NCBI RefSeq assembly: GCF_009870125.1
Contig: NC_046681.1
Span: 27,488,001 to 27,552,000, forward strand
DNA: 64,000 bases
Origin: Drosophila pseudoobscura
Lineage: Eukaryota; Arthropoda; Insecta; Diptera; Drosophilidae
Reading direction: 5' to 3'
Shown here: piece after piece, positions 20,942 through 30,872 of the stretch
How positions within the stretch are numbered: position 1 is the first letter of the stretch
Layout: each line of letters begins with the position of its first letter
Position numbers and translations under genes: made by a program
The notes under the pieces: generated by a model
What the model saw: only the letters and a program-made list of their open reading frames with translations
What the model was told of the DNA's origin: nothing
Database searches by the model: none

Positions 20942-23495
20942 TTAGAATGCCGCCAGAAGGGCCTGTCCCACCGTGTTCAACTTGCTGAAGTTCTCGCCTT
21001 GAGGCGTGTTGGTCAGTTCACGCAACTTGTCCATCACATAGTCGACGGAGATAACTTGGGCGATGGTCTCCTGGCCACATGGGGTCGTGGTCAAGTTTCC
21101 GATGGCTTGCATGGAACGGTAGCAGGCCTCCAGATCCTTGGCCCACTTGAGCAGCTCCACAACACCCGCGGTGACCATATAGCACACCTCGGACTTTGCC
21201 ACACCCAGAGTCTGCGAAATGGTCAGGTTCAGATAGAAGGTAGCCATCGCAATCTGCAGATTGGCGCTGCCCGCACGGATTCCACTAATCAGTTCAATGA
21301 TCTTGGGCAACTCCGACTCCACCTGCTTCCTTCCAGTGTGGTGGGTGAGGCTGTTGGCCAGGCAGCGCACCACCATCAACTGATTAGCCGCAGCTCCACT
21401 GAGGTGTGGTATTACGATTCCAAGGATGTTATGGCTATTAGTGAGGATACTGAAGATTGCCTCGTTGCGCACGGCCAGGCGCAGTATATCGATGACCGGA
21501 AAGACCTGACCGGGTGGCCATTTAAGTAGAATAGTCAACGCCTCCAGAGCTGTCAGGTCCACCACCGGAGACTGATCAGTTAGCTTAATGACAGCAAGCA
21601 ACAATTCATCGCCAACTTGTCCATCGCTGGGCGTAAGCTTTTTGTTGAACTCTCTGAAAAAAGCAATTCAGCAATTTAAAGATCCTTAATGTAATAGCCA
21701 TCAAATCACCAATCCACTCACTTTAATTTCTCCAGCACCTTGGTGGCATCGCAGGTGTCAAACGTGCGATAGTTGTTGACGGGGAAATGTTTATCTCCCG
21801 CACGCACAAAGTTCACATCCACACTGGACGACGTATTGCTTGCGCTAGTAGAATAGCTAGAGGATCCGGTGAAGGGATCCGCATTGCCAGGGGTTGCGAC
21901 ATTCGTACTGGTAGAGCCGGGTACATAGCGAGAGCCGCCAGTAAAGGGATCCTGATGGCCGCTGGGTGCCTGACTCATCACCACAGGCCCACTCTTAGAG
22001 TTCTTTACAATAAAGTTGGCCACCTGTTCGAGGTATGCCTGTGGCAGATCGTTCTTGTGAATGAAGGCTTGTGCTGCCAGCCACGGATCTTCGCCATGGT
22101 TGTAGGGAAGTTTTATCGGCGGAGCCGTGTCGGAGATGTCGACATTGAACACAAAGTCGTACTCCTTGCCCTCGTACAGATTCTTGCCGGAGGTGACCTG
22201 AGTGCCACCCGAGGCGCCCATGACATCACCAACCAAATTCCACTTGCCGAGCTCCCAGGAATAACACTTGACGGATCCATCTAGATGACGTACCATTTTC
22301 GTTTGTCCCTCGCGGGTTCCATTCGCTAGCAGGGCCTCAGGACCTGGAAGACTGAAAGGAGTACATAAGGCACCGAGTGCGAGATGAAAGAAAAGCGAAG
22401 GCAAGGCTCACTCAGTTTTCTTAACGCCGCCAATCTCCTCGTTTATCTGCGACTTTCGAGTGGCAACGGCCAGGTCGAAGGCTTTTCGGTTGGCCTCGCT
22501 TGCTTGACGCGCTGGGTCTTTGCTAAAGACTCGGACGACGCCATCGCTGCAGCCCGTGACAATGTCTCCGTTTAGCAGGCACGCCACTGACCACACCGAT
22601 ATTCCCGGATGCAGAATGGGCTCGCCCAACTCATCACCGGTTATTACATTCCACATGCGCAGAGTGCTGTCCTCGCCGCAGGAGACAACGACCTGGTCGC
22701 CCAAGGCCTGGTTTCGGGCCATGGCATAGATGTAGTTGGTATGCCCGGCCAGCTTGCGCACGCACTCGCCCTCCTCGTTCCAGAAGTTCAGGACGCCATC
22801 GTTGCCGCACGAGAGTAGCGTGTTGGCCTCTAGGCCAATCAGACCGCGAACGCAGTCGGTGTGGCCCTTGAGCAGACGCAGCTTCTCGCCCTTCTCGTTC
22901 CAGTAGTAAATGCACTTGTCGGCCCCACCGGTCACGTACTTTTGTTCCGTTTTCAGAGTGGCCACAGCCCAGACGGCTGCTTCGTGCCCTTTGAGAGACA
23001 CGGTCGTAGCTTCGCCCGTTTCTCCTATGGTCCACACACGAGCCGTTTTGTCCCAACTGCCGCTGATGAGACTGCGCGGCTTCAGGCCCTCAGACAAGGC
23101 ACAAACGGTCGACTCGTGACCTTTAAGCGTAAGCAGGGGCAGAAAGCCGTCTTGCTTATAGATGCAAATTGTCGCGTCATTGCTGGCCGTGCAAATCCAC
23201 TGCTCGGCGGTATGGAAATATATGTAGGATATGAAATTTTTGTGGTCCTTCAGCGTCAGGCTCTCAATATACTCGTTGCTGGAATATCAAAGGAGGATTG
23301 AGGATTAAAAAACCACATGATTCTAGCTCAAACAACGCACCCAATTGGTTTCCACAGCTTTGTACTCTTGTCGCGAGACCCAGACAAAATAATTTGACCC
23401 TCGGGCGTGACGCTACCAGCGGCAACAGCGCGCACATCTAAGCTGTGGCCAAACAGCTCACAGCTAAGCTTATACGTATCCAGCGTAGGCTCCAT
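20942..23495 (-). CDS. Plap: Plap (phospholipase A2-activating protein, PLAA/Doa1/Ufd3), proximal copy
   Basis: Four exons: 23341-23495, 22412-23278, 21722-22351 and 20942-21653; 787 aa, phases consistent. PLAA is a ubiquitin-binding cofactor of the p97/VCP segregase, active in ubiquitin recycling, endolysosomal sorting and organelle quality control. The N-terminal half is a seven-bladed WD40 propeller with repeated GH...W and SGSRDKSTKLWKP-, SGSWDKTARVW- and SCGNDGVLNFW-type blades. The PFU ubiquitin-binding domain follows (KMVRHLDGSVKCYSWELGKW...YDFVFNVDI). The last exon encodes the armadillo-like PUL domain that binds p97 (residues ~540-787). The start is the ATG at 23495; upstream in-frame codons lack an ATG. 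Both copies encode the same protein as far as I can see. A TGTGACC element lies ~80 bases upstream. Confidence 0.95.
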
Positions 23496-23660
23496 TCCTC
23501 TAATAAGCGGTTTACAACTCTTAAATTTTCCCTTTTCCACCGGCTTTTTGCCAATATCTTTTGTCTTTCACTTTATGTGACCGTGGGTTTATTTATCATA
23601 TATATATTGTCTGGCCCTCGCAAATATACCAAAATTTACGTGATATTTTCTAAATATACC

Positions 23661-23790
23661 ATATACTGACGAATTCAAGATCTTTTTTACATATCCCCCG
23701 TTTTTGATATTCCGTAGAATATTACTAGCTATATAGAACATTTATGCATGCCCGCATAATTTTATACGATTAGTGAATCTATTTTCTAAT
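23661..23790 (+). repeat. Dispersed AT-rich repeat, copy 2
   Basis: Same word order as 11265-11395 (ACGAATTCAAG, TTTTGATATTCCG, GAATATTACTAGCTA). It lies between Plap and U11/U12-20K and is therefore duplicated again at 29762-29892. A second, shorter fragment follows at 23903-23960 (duplicated at 30004-30061). Confidence 0.5.
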
Positions 23791-24182
23791 TGACTGGTTT
23801 ATTTTAAAGACTTGCTTTTATTGGATCTTGTCAAAAAAAAGGTTTTAGCGAAATAGGTAAAAAAAAAAACAAAAGAGGATAGTCGTTCCTATTGTTAAAT
23901 TTTGATATTCCGTCGAATATTATTAGCTAGATGAAACATTTTGCCATGCCCACATGCCGACTGCCTGGGAAAATCCCAGTCCTTTAAATGATATTATTTT
24001 GGAGTGGCTATTACAAAAATGTAATATTTAAAAGATTTCATATATTTCCATAACAAAATTTGCAAAAAAATGCATACGATAGTCTATTAGCTTGCATCAC
24101 TATCAAGAGTAGTACTATCGACTCATGGATTTAACCATCTCTAGGACGAAAAGTTATTGTTTACATTTTCACCCCTTTCCAA

Positions 24183-24736
24183 ATGGGGCAAAGTTATTTT
24201 TGTGATTACTGCGGTTGTTTTATGAAAAGTGACTTGAATGTGCGGAAGCTGCACAACAATGGCATATCTCACACGGTGGCCAAGTATCGGTACATGCGGC
24301 GCTTTGAAGGTACGAGCTACTATCTCTGCTTGCAACAGAGCGTACCCACTGTCCAACTAACCCACTGTTTGACACTTACATATGTATGTACATAGATCCC
24401 GCTAAGATTTTGGCAGAGGAGCGTCTAAAGAAACCATGTCAGCGCTATTTTAAGGGATACTGCAAGTTCGATCTGTATTGCAATTATGGTCATTATAGTG
24501 AAAGGGAGTTCAAGAAGCTGGAAAAGCTAGGTACGTTCCACGTAGGAAAGGGATTACAAATGGAAATACCTAACAATTATTGTTTTGCAGTTGGAGCGCA
24601 GAAGAACTCGAAAACTCGCAAGCGAAAAGCAAAGAAATGGCCTTGGAGAACACATCAGATTGGTCTACCACCGTCCCTGCGTCCAATGGAATTGGCGAAG
24701 CTCAAGAAAACCAATTTTGAACTAAACTGGGGCTAA
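24183..24736 (+). CDS. U11/U12 snRNP 20 kDa protein (ZMAT5), proximal copy
   Basis: Three exons, 24183-24309, 24396-24530 and 24591-24736; 135 aa. ZMAT5 is a component of the U11/U12 di-snRNP that recognises minor (U12-type) introns. The N-terminal matrin-type U1C-like zinc finger begins MGQSYFCDYCGCFMKSD, with C7, C10 and two downstream histidines (HNNGISH). A CCCH zinc finger follows: CQRYFKGYCKFDLYCNYGH, spacing C-x7-C-x5-C-x3-H. The C-terminus keeps the family ending LPPSLRP ... NFELNWG. It is shorter than human ZMAT5 (170 aa) because the linker between finger and tail is compressed. The second copy at 30284-30837 is identical in protein. Tail-to-tail with pickle, 36 bases between stops. 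Confidence 0.9.
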
Positions 24737-24771
24737 ACATATTTAATTTTCGATGTAATGTACATTTATCT

Positions 24772-25741
24772 TCATCCATTTAATATGCCAATGACTTTAT
24801 CCATCACGCGGGATATTTTCAAATTAATCCTCAAAATGCGAGCATATTCGTAGTGAAACGATTTGGGGGAATGCCCGCTGAGGTTTTCCTGGTCTGGATC
24901 GCACAAATGAGCCAACAGGAAATAGCAAATATGCTCTGAAATATAAAGACGATGATGATGCAACATTACGAAATATTTTATCGCCTTTTCCATTAGCTCA
25001 CCTTGCCCCTGTTCTACAGCAAAGAAAAGAGGAGTGTTGCCCGCCATCAACTCTGCTGTATTTAGAATATCCAGCTTTAATCGGCGATTCTTGAGCACAT
25101 CCTTGGTTGTTTCTAGTCTATCGCAGGCACGCTCATAGTATTTGGCAAACGCTTTCTCTGGCGTCAGCTTTGAGTCTGTCGTCTCTGTTGCCCTCCGATA
25201 TACAGCCCCCCCCTCCAATTGCCGCTCATCTATGCAGTCCAATATGGTCTCTGCCACATGGTACTGATTGTGACGCACTGCCAGGTGCAGGGCAGTGTAC
25301 CCGGCATCGTTTGTCTGTAGCAAGAGATCCAGGTCAATACGTAGCATTAGTTGCCTTATGGATTCTCTATCAATGTTGTTGATGACAGCTATGTGGAGGG
25401 CCGTATTTCCGTTTTCGTATATGTGGTTGGGCACACAGCCGGCTGTTAAAAGGGCTGTGACTAGATCCGGATCACAATCATTCGTTAGAGCAAGTTCCAG
25501 GCAATCTTCACCATCAGCGCTAATCATTTCATTGATATCAAAATTGCTATGTTTGCAAACAAAAATCTGACGCCGCACGCCATAAATGTCGCCGTCTAGA
25601 ATATCATCATGAATGGGTCTAAGTAGGGGAAGAACTAAAATCACACATCTGATTTCAAGGTACATGTTTACAATTACTCACAGCAGGCCCTGAAGAGACA
25701 AAATACGGGCCTTCTGGAATTCCATAGCCATTATGCGAATG
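24772..25741 (-). pseudogene. pickle, proximal copy, 5'-truncated
   Basis: Contains the last two ankyrin-coding exons (24772-24935 and 25002-25618) and the final 60 bases of the preceding exon (25682-25741), all matching the complete gene at 30873-32671. The duplication breakpoint removes the first exon and most of exon 2, so about 250 N-terminal residues including the nuclear-localisation-like basic clusters are gone. An ATG codon remains just inside the breakpoint (MAMEFQ...) in frame with the ankyrin repeats. A product of ~280 aa could in principle be made if some promoter, perhaps in the adjacent inverted Plap fragment, drives it. I treat it as a truncated gene copy. Confidence 0.85.
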
Positions 25742-25747
25742 GTGAAG

Positions 25748-26826
25748 ATTTAAGAGTTGTAAACCGCTTATTAGAGGAATGGAGCCTACGCTGGATACGT
25801 ATAAGCTTAGCTGTGAGCTGTTTGGCCACAGCTTAGATGTGCGCGCTGTTGCCGCTGGTAGCGTCACGCCCGAGGGTCAAATTATTTTGTCTGGGTCTCG
25901 CGACAAGAGTACAAAGCTGTGGAAACCAATTGGGTGCGTTGTTTGAGCTAGAATCATGTGGTTTTTTAATCCTCAATCCTCCTTTGATATTCCAGCAACG
26001 AGTATATTGAGAGCCTGACGCTGAAGGACCACAAAAATTTCATATCCTACATATATTTCCATACCGCCGAGCAGTGGATTTGCACGGCCAGCAATGACGC
26101 GACAATTTGCATCTATAAGCAAGACGGCTTTCTGCCCCTGCTTACGCTTAAAGGTCACGAGTCGACCGTTTGTGCCTTGTCTGAGGGCCTGAAGCCGCGC
26201 AGTCTCATCAGCGGCAGTTGGGACAAAACGGCTCGTGTGTGGACCATAGGAGAAACGGGCGAAGCTACGACCGTGTCTCTCAAAGGGCACGAAGCAGCCG
26301 TCTGGGCTGTGGCCACTCTGAAAACGTAACAAAAGTACGTGACCGGTGGGGCCGACAAGTGCATTTACTACTGGAACGAGAAGGGCGAGAAGCTGCGTCT
26401 GCTCAAGGGCCACACCGACTGCGTTCGCGGTCTGATTGGCCTAGAGGCCAACACGCTACTCTCGTGCGGCAACGATGGCGTCCTGAACTTCTGGAACGAG
26501 GAGGGCGAGTGCGTGCGCAAGCTGGCCGGGCATACCAACTACATCTATGCCATGGCCCGAAACCAGGCCTTGGGCGACCAGGTCGTTGTCTCCTGCGGCG
26601 AGGACAGCACTCTGCGCATGTGGAATGTAATAACCGGTGATGAGTTGGGCGAGCCCATTCTGCATCCGGGAATATCGGTGTGGTCAGTGGCGTGCCTGCT
26701 AAACGGAGACATTGTCACGGGCTGCAGCGATGGCGTCGTCCGAGTCTTTAGCAAAGACCCAGCGCGTCAAGCAAGCGAGGCCAACCGAAAAGCCTTCGAC
26801 CTGGCCGTTGCCACTCGAAAGTCGCA
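25748..26826 (+). pseudogene. Inverted partial copy of Plap (exon 1 and most of exon 2) with nonsense codon
   Basis: Reverse-complement copy of 22448-23526 (coordinates sum to 49274). It carries the Plap start codon (25779), exon 1 (25779-25933), intron 1, and exon 2 from 25996 until the breakpoint at 26826. One base differs from both full copies: GAA becomes TAA at 26327-26329, stopping the frame after 162 codons. WD blades beyond the stop remain open to the junction, where the frame runs into MEA1 sequence and ends at 26836. It sits between the two direct 5 kb copies; six unmatched bases (25742-25747) separate it from the truncated pickle. Confidence 0.9.
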
Positions 26827-26975
26827 CTGTGCCTGACTGGGCCAAGGGAGTGCCCGAGGAGCGATGGAAGCTGGAGCTGTTGGAGCGCATAAACAGCCGA
26901 CAGCAGCCCGCTGCTAATTCGAAGCCAGCAGGCACAGAAGAGGCGCCTCAGCATTCCAAAACGTCAGCCGACTAA
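26827..26975 (+). pseudogene. MEA1 3' fragment
   Basis: The last ~49 codons and stop of the MEA1-like gene (from the VPDWAKGV block to the C-terminus) without first exon, intron or upstream part. It is fused directly downstream of the inverted Plap fragment at the duplication junction. No ATG precedes it in an open MEA1 frame of its own; an overlapping frame from the Plap antisense side reads into it from 26712. Confidence 0.85.
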
Positions 26976-27043
26976 AGTGTTTAATATTTATTTAGAAAAA
27001 TCATTCTCCAATATATAATTTAGAAACTAGGCAGAAAGTATAC

Positions 27044-29597
27044 TTAGAATGCCGCCAGAAGGGCCTGTCCCACCGTGTTCAACTTGCTGAAGTTCTCGCC
27101 TTGAGGCGTGTTGGTCAGTTCACGCAACTTGTCCATCACATAGTCGACGGAGATAACTTGGGCGATGGTCTCCTGGCCACATGGGGTCGTGGTCAAGTTT
27201 CCGATGGCTTGCATGGAACGGTAGCAGGCCTCCAGATCCTTGGCCCACTTGAGCAGCTCCACAACACCCGCGGTGACCATATAGCACACCTCGGACTTTG
27301 CCACACCCAGAGTCTGCGAAATGGTCAGGTTCAGATAGAAGGTAGCCATCGCAATCTGCAGATTGGCGCTGCCCGCACGGATTCCACTAATCAGTTCAAT
27401 GATCTTGGGCAACTCCGACTCCACCTGCTTCCTTCCAGTGTGGTGGGTGAGGCTGTTGGCCAGGCAGCGCACCACCATCAACTGATTAGCCGCAGCTCCA
27501 CTGAGGTGTGGTATTACGATTCCAAGGATGTTATGGCTATTAGTGAGGATACTGAAGATTGCCTCGTTGCGCACGGCCAGGCGCAGTATATCGATGACCG
27601 GAAAGACCTGACCGGGTGGCCATTTAAGTAGAATAGTCAACGCCTCCAGAGCTGTCAGGTCCACCACCGGAGACTGATCAGTTAGCTTAATGACAGCAAG
27701 CAACAATTCATCGCCAACTTGTCCATCGCTGGGCGTAAGCTTTTTGTTGAACTCTCTGAAAAAAGCAATTCAGCAATTTAAAGATCCTTAATGTAATAGC
27801 CATCAAATCACCAATCCACTCACTTTAATTTCTCCAGCACCTTGGTGGCATCGCAGGTGTCAAACGTGCGATAGTTGTTGACGGGGAAATGTTTATCTCC
27901 CGCACGCACAAAGTTCACATCCACACTGGACGACGTATTGCTTGCGCTAGTAGAATAGCTAGAGGATCCGGTGAAGGGATCCGCATTGCCAGGGGTTGCG
28001 ACATTCGTACTGGTAGAGCCGGGTACATAGCGAGAGCCGCCAGTAAAGGGATCCTGATGGCCGCTGGGTGCCTGACTCATCACCACAGGCCCACTCTTAG
28101 AGTTCTTTACAATAAAGTTGGCCACCTGTTCGAGGTATGCCTGTGGCAGATCGTTCTTGTGAATGAAGGCTTGTGCTGCCAGCCACGGATCTTCGCCATG
28201 GTTGTAGGGAAGTTTTATCGGCGGAGCCGTGTCGGAGATGTCGACATTGAACACAAAGTCGTACTCCTTGCCCTCGTACAGATTCTTGCCGGAGGTGACC
28301 TGAGTGCCACCCGAGGCGCCCATGACATCACCAACCAAATTCCACTTGCCGAGCTCCCAGGAATAACACTTGACGGATCCATCTAGATGACGTACCATTT
28401 TCGTTTGTCCCTCGCGGGTTCCATTCGCTAGCAGGGCCTCAGGACCTGGAAGACTGAAAGGAGTACATAAGGCACCGAGTGCGAGATGAAAGAAAAGCGA
28501 AGGCAAGGCTCACTCAGTTTTCTTAACGCCGCCAATCTCCTCGTTTATCTGCGACTTTCGAGTGGCAACGGCCAGGTCGAAGGCTTTTCGGTTGGCCTCG
28601 CTTGCTTGACGCGCTGGGTCTTTGCTAAAGACTCGGACGACGCCATCGCTGCAGCCCGTGACAATGTCTCCGTTTAGCAGGCACGCCACTGACCACACCG
28701 ATATTCCCGGATGCAGAATGGGCTCGCCCAACTCATCACCGGTTATTACATTCCACATGCGCAGAGTGCTGTCCTCGCCGCAGGAGACAACGACCTGGTC
28801 GCCCAAGGCCTGGTTTCGGGCCATGGCATAGATGTAGTTGGTATGCCCGGCCAGCTTGCGCACGCACTCGCCCTCCTCGTTCCAGAAGTTCAGGACGCCA
28901 TCGTTGCCGCACGAGAGTAGCGTGTTGGCCTCTAGGCCAATCAGACCGCGAACGCAGTCGGTGTGGCCCTTGAGCAGACGCAGCTTCTCGCCCTTCTCGT
29001 TCCAGTAGTAAATGCACTTGTCGGCCCCACCGGTCACGTACTTTTGTTCCGTTTTCAGAGTGGCCACAGCCCAGACGGCTGCTTCGTGCCCTTTGAGAGA
29101 CACGGTCGTAGCTTCGCCCGTTTCTCCTATGGTCCACACACGAGCCGTTTTGTCCCAACTGCCGCTGATGAGACTGCGCGGCTTCAGGCCCTCAGACAAG
29201 GCACAAACGGTCGACTCGTGACCTTTAAGCGTAAGCAGGGGCAGAAAGCCGTCTTGCTTATAGATGCAAATTGTCGCGTCATTGCTGGCCGTGCAAATCC
29301 ACTGCTCGGCGGTATGGAAATATATGTAGGATATGAAATTTTTGTGGTCCTTCAGCGTCAGGCTCTCAATATACTCGTTGCTGGAATATCAAAGGAGGAT
29401 TGAGGATTAAAAAACCACATGATTCTAGCTCAAACAACGCACCCAATTGGTTTCCACAGCTTTGTACTCTTGTCGCGAGACCCAGACAAAATAATTTGAC
29501 CCTCGGGCGTGACGCTACCAGCGGCAACAGCGCGCACATCTAAGCTGTGGCCAAACAGCTCACAGCTAAGCTTATACGTATCCAGCGTAGGCTCCAT
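27044..29597 (-). CDS. Plap: Plap, distal copy
   Basis: Exons 29443-29597, 28514-29380, 27824-28453 and 27044-27755, each exactly 6102 bases from the proximal copy. The frames are uninterrupted and the WD40, PFU and PUL domains appear identical in sequence to those of the proximal gene. About 600 bases of upstream DNA are included in the duplicated block, so it probably carries its own promoter. If real, the genome has two working Plap genes plus a broken third. Confidence 0.92.
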
Positions 29598-29761
29598 TCC
29601 TCTAATAAGCGGTTTACAACTCTTAAATTTTCCCTTTTCCACCGGCTTTTTGCCAATATCTTTTGTCTTTCACTTTATGTGACCGTGGGTTTATTTATCA
29701 TATATATATTGTCTGGCCCTCGCAAATATACCAAAATTTACGTGATATTTTCTAAATATAC

Positions 29762-29892
29762 CATATACTGACGAATTCAAGATCTTTTTTACATATCCCC
29801 CGTTTTTGATATTCCGTAGAATATTACTAGCTATATAGAACATTTATGCATGCCCGCATAATTTTATACGATTAGTGAATCTATTTTCTAAT
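29762..29892 (+). repeat. Dispersed AT-rich repeat, copy 3 (duplicated with the block)
   Basis: Copy of 23661-23790 carried within the segmental duplication, so it is not an independent insertion. Confidence 0.5.
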
Positions 29893-30283
29893 TGACTGGT
29901 TTATTTTAAAGACTTGCTTTTATTGGATCTTGTCAAAAAAAGGTTTTAGCGAAATAGGTAAAAAAAAAAACAAAAGAGGATAGTCGTTCCTATTGTTAAA
30001 TTTTGATATTCCGTCGAATATTATTAGCTAGATGAAACATTTTGCCATGCCCACATGCCGACTGCCTGGGAAAATCCCAGTCCTTTAAATGATATTATTT
30101 TGGAGTGGCTATTACAAAAATGTAATATTTAAAAGATTTCATATATTTCCATAACAAAATTTGCAAAAAAATGCATACGATAGTCTATTAGCTTGCATCA
30201 CTATCAAGAGTAGTACTATCGACTCATGGATTTAACCATCTCTAGGACGAAAAGTTATTGTTTACATTTTCACCCCTTTCCAA

Positions 30284-30837
30284 ATGGGGCAAAGTTATTT
30301 TTGTGATTACTGCGGTTGTTTTATGAAAAGTGACTTGAATGTGCGGAAGCTGCACAACAATGGCATATCTCACACGGTGGCCAAGTATCGGTACATGCGG
30401 CGCTTTGAAGGTACGAGCTACTATCTCTGCTTGCAACAGAGCGTACCCACTGTCCAACTAACCCACTGTTTGACACTTACATATGTATGTACATAGATCC
30501 CGCTAAGATTTTGGCAGAGGAGCGTCTAAAGAAACCATGTCAGCGCTATTTTAAGGGATACTGCAAGTTCGATCTGTATTGCAATTATGGTCATTATAGT
30601 GAAAGGGAGTTCAAGAAGCTGGAAAAGCTAGGTACGTTCCACGTAGGAAAGGGATTACAAATGGAAATACCTAACAATTATTGTTTTGCAGTTGGAGCGC
30701 AGAAGAACTCGAAAACTCGCAAGCGAAAAGCAAAGAAATGGCCTTGGAGAACACATCAGATTGGTCTACCACCGTCCCTGCGTCCAATGGAATTGGCGAA
30801 ACTCAAGAAAACCAATTTTGAACTAAACTGGGGCTAA
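30284..30837 (+). CDS. U11/U12 snRNP 20 kDa protein (ZMAT5), distal copy
   Basis: Exons 30284-30410, 30497-30631 and 30692-30837. The protein is the same 135 aa as the proximal copy; one silent base (AAG to AAA lysine region, position 30801) differs. Both zinc fingers and all splice signals are intact. Confidence 0.9.
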
Positions 30838-30872
30838 ACATATTTAATTTTCGATGTAATGTACATTTATCT

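Larger units (their letters stand above)
20724..25741 (+). repeat. 5.0 kb segmental duplication, proximal copy
   Basis: Direct repeat of 26826-31842, offset 6102 then 6101 bases; the one-base change is in an A-run near 23835. The two copies appear virtually identical, including introns and the intergenic repeat; one difference I noticed is G/A at 24700 versus 30801, a silent change. The left edge is inside MEA1 exon 2, the right edge inside pickle exon 2. Confidence 0.93.

Noticed and set aside
22384-23301. Several plus-strand frames opposite Plap exon 2 (for example 22861-23301)
   Set aside because: They are mirror frames of the WD40 coding region; open only because of the codon bias of the true strand.
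23496-23540. Extending Plap N-terminally by 15 codons
   Set aside because: The upstream in-frame first codon is GTG; the first ATG is at 23495.
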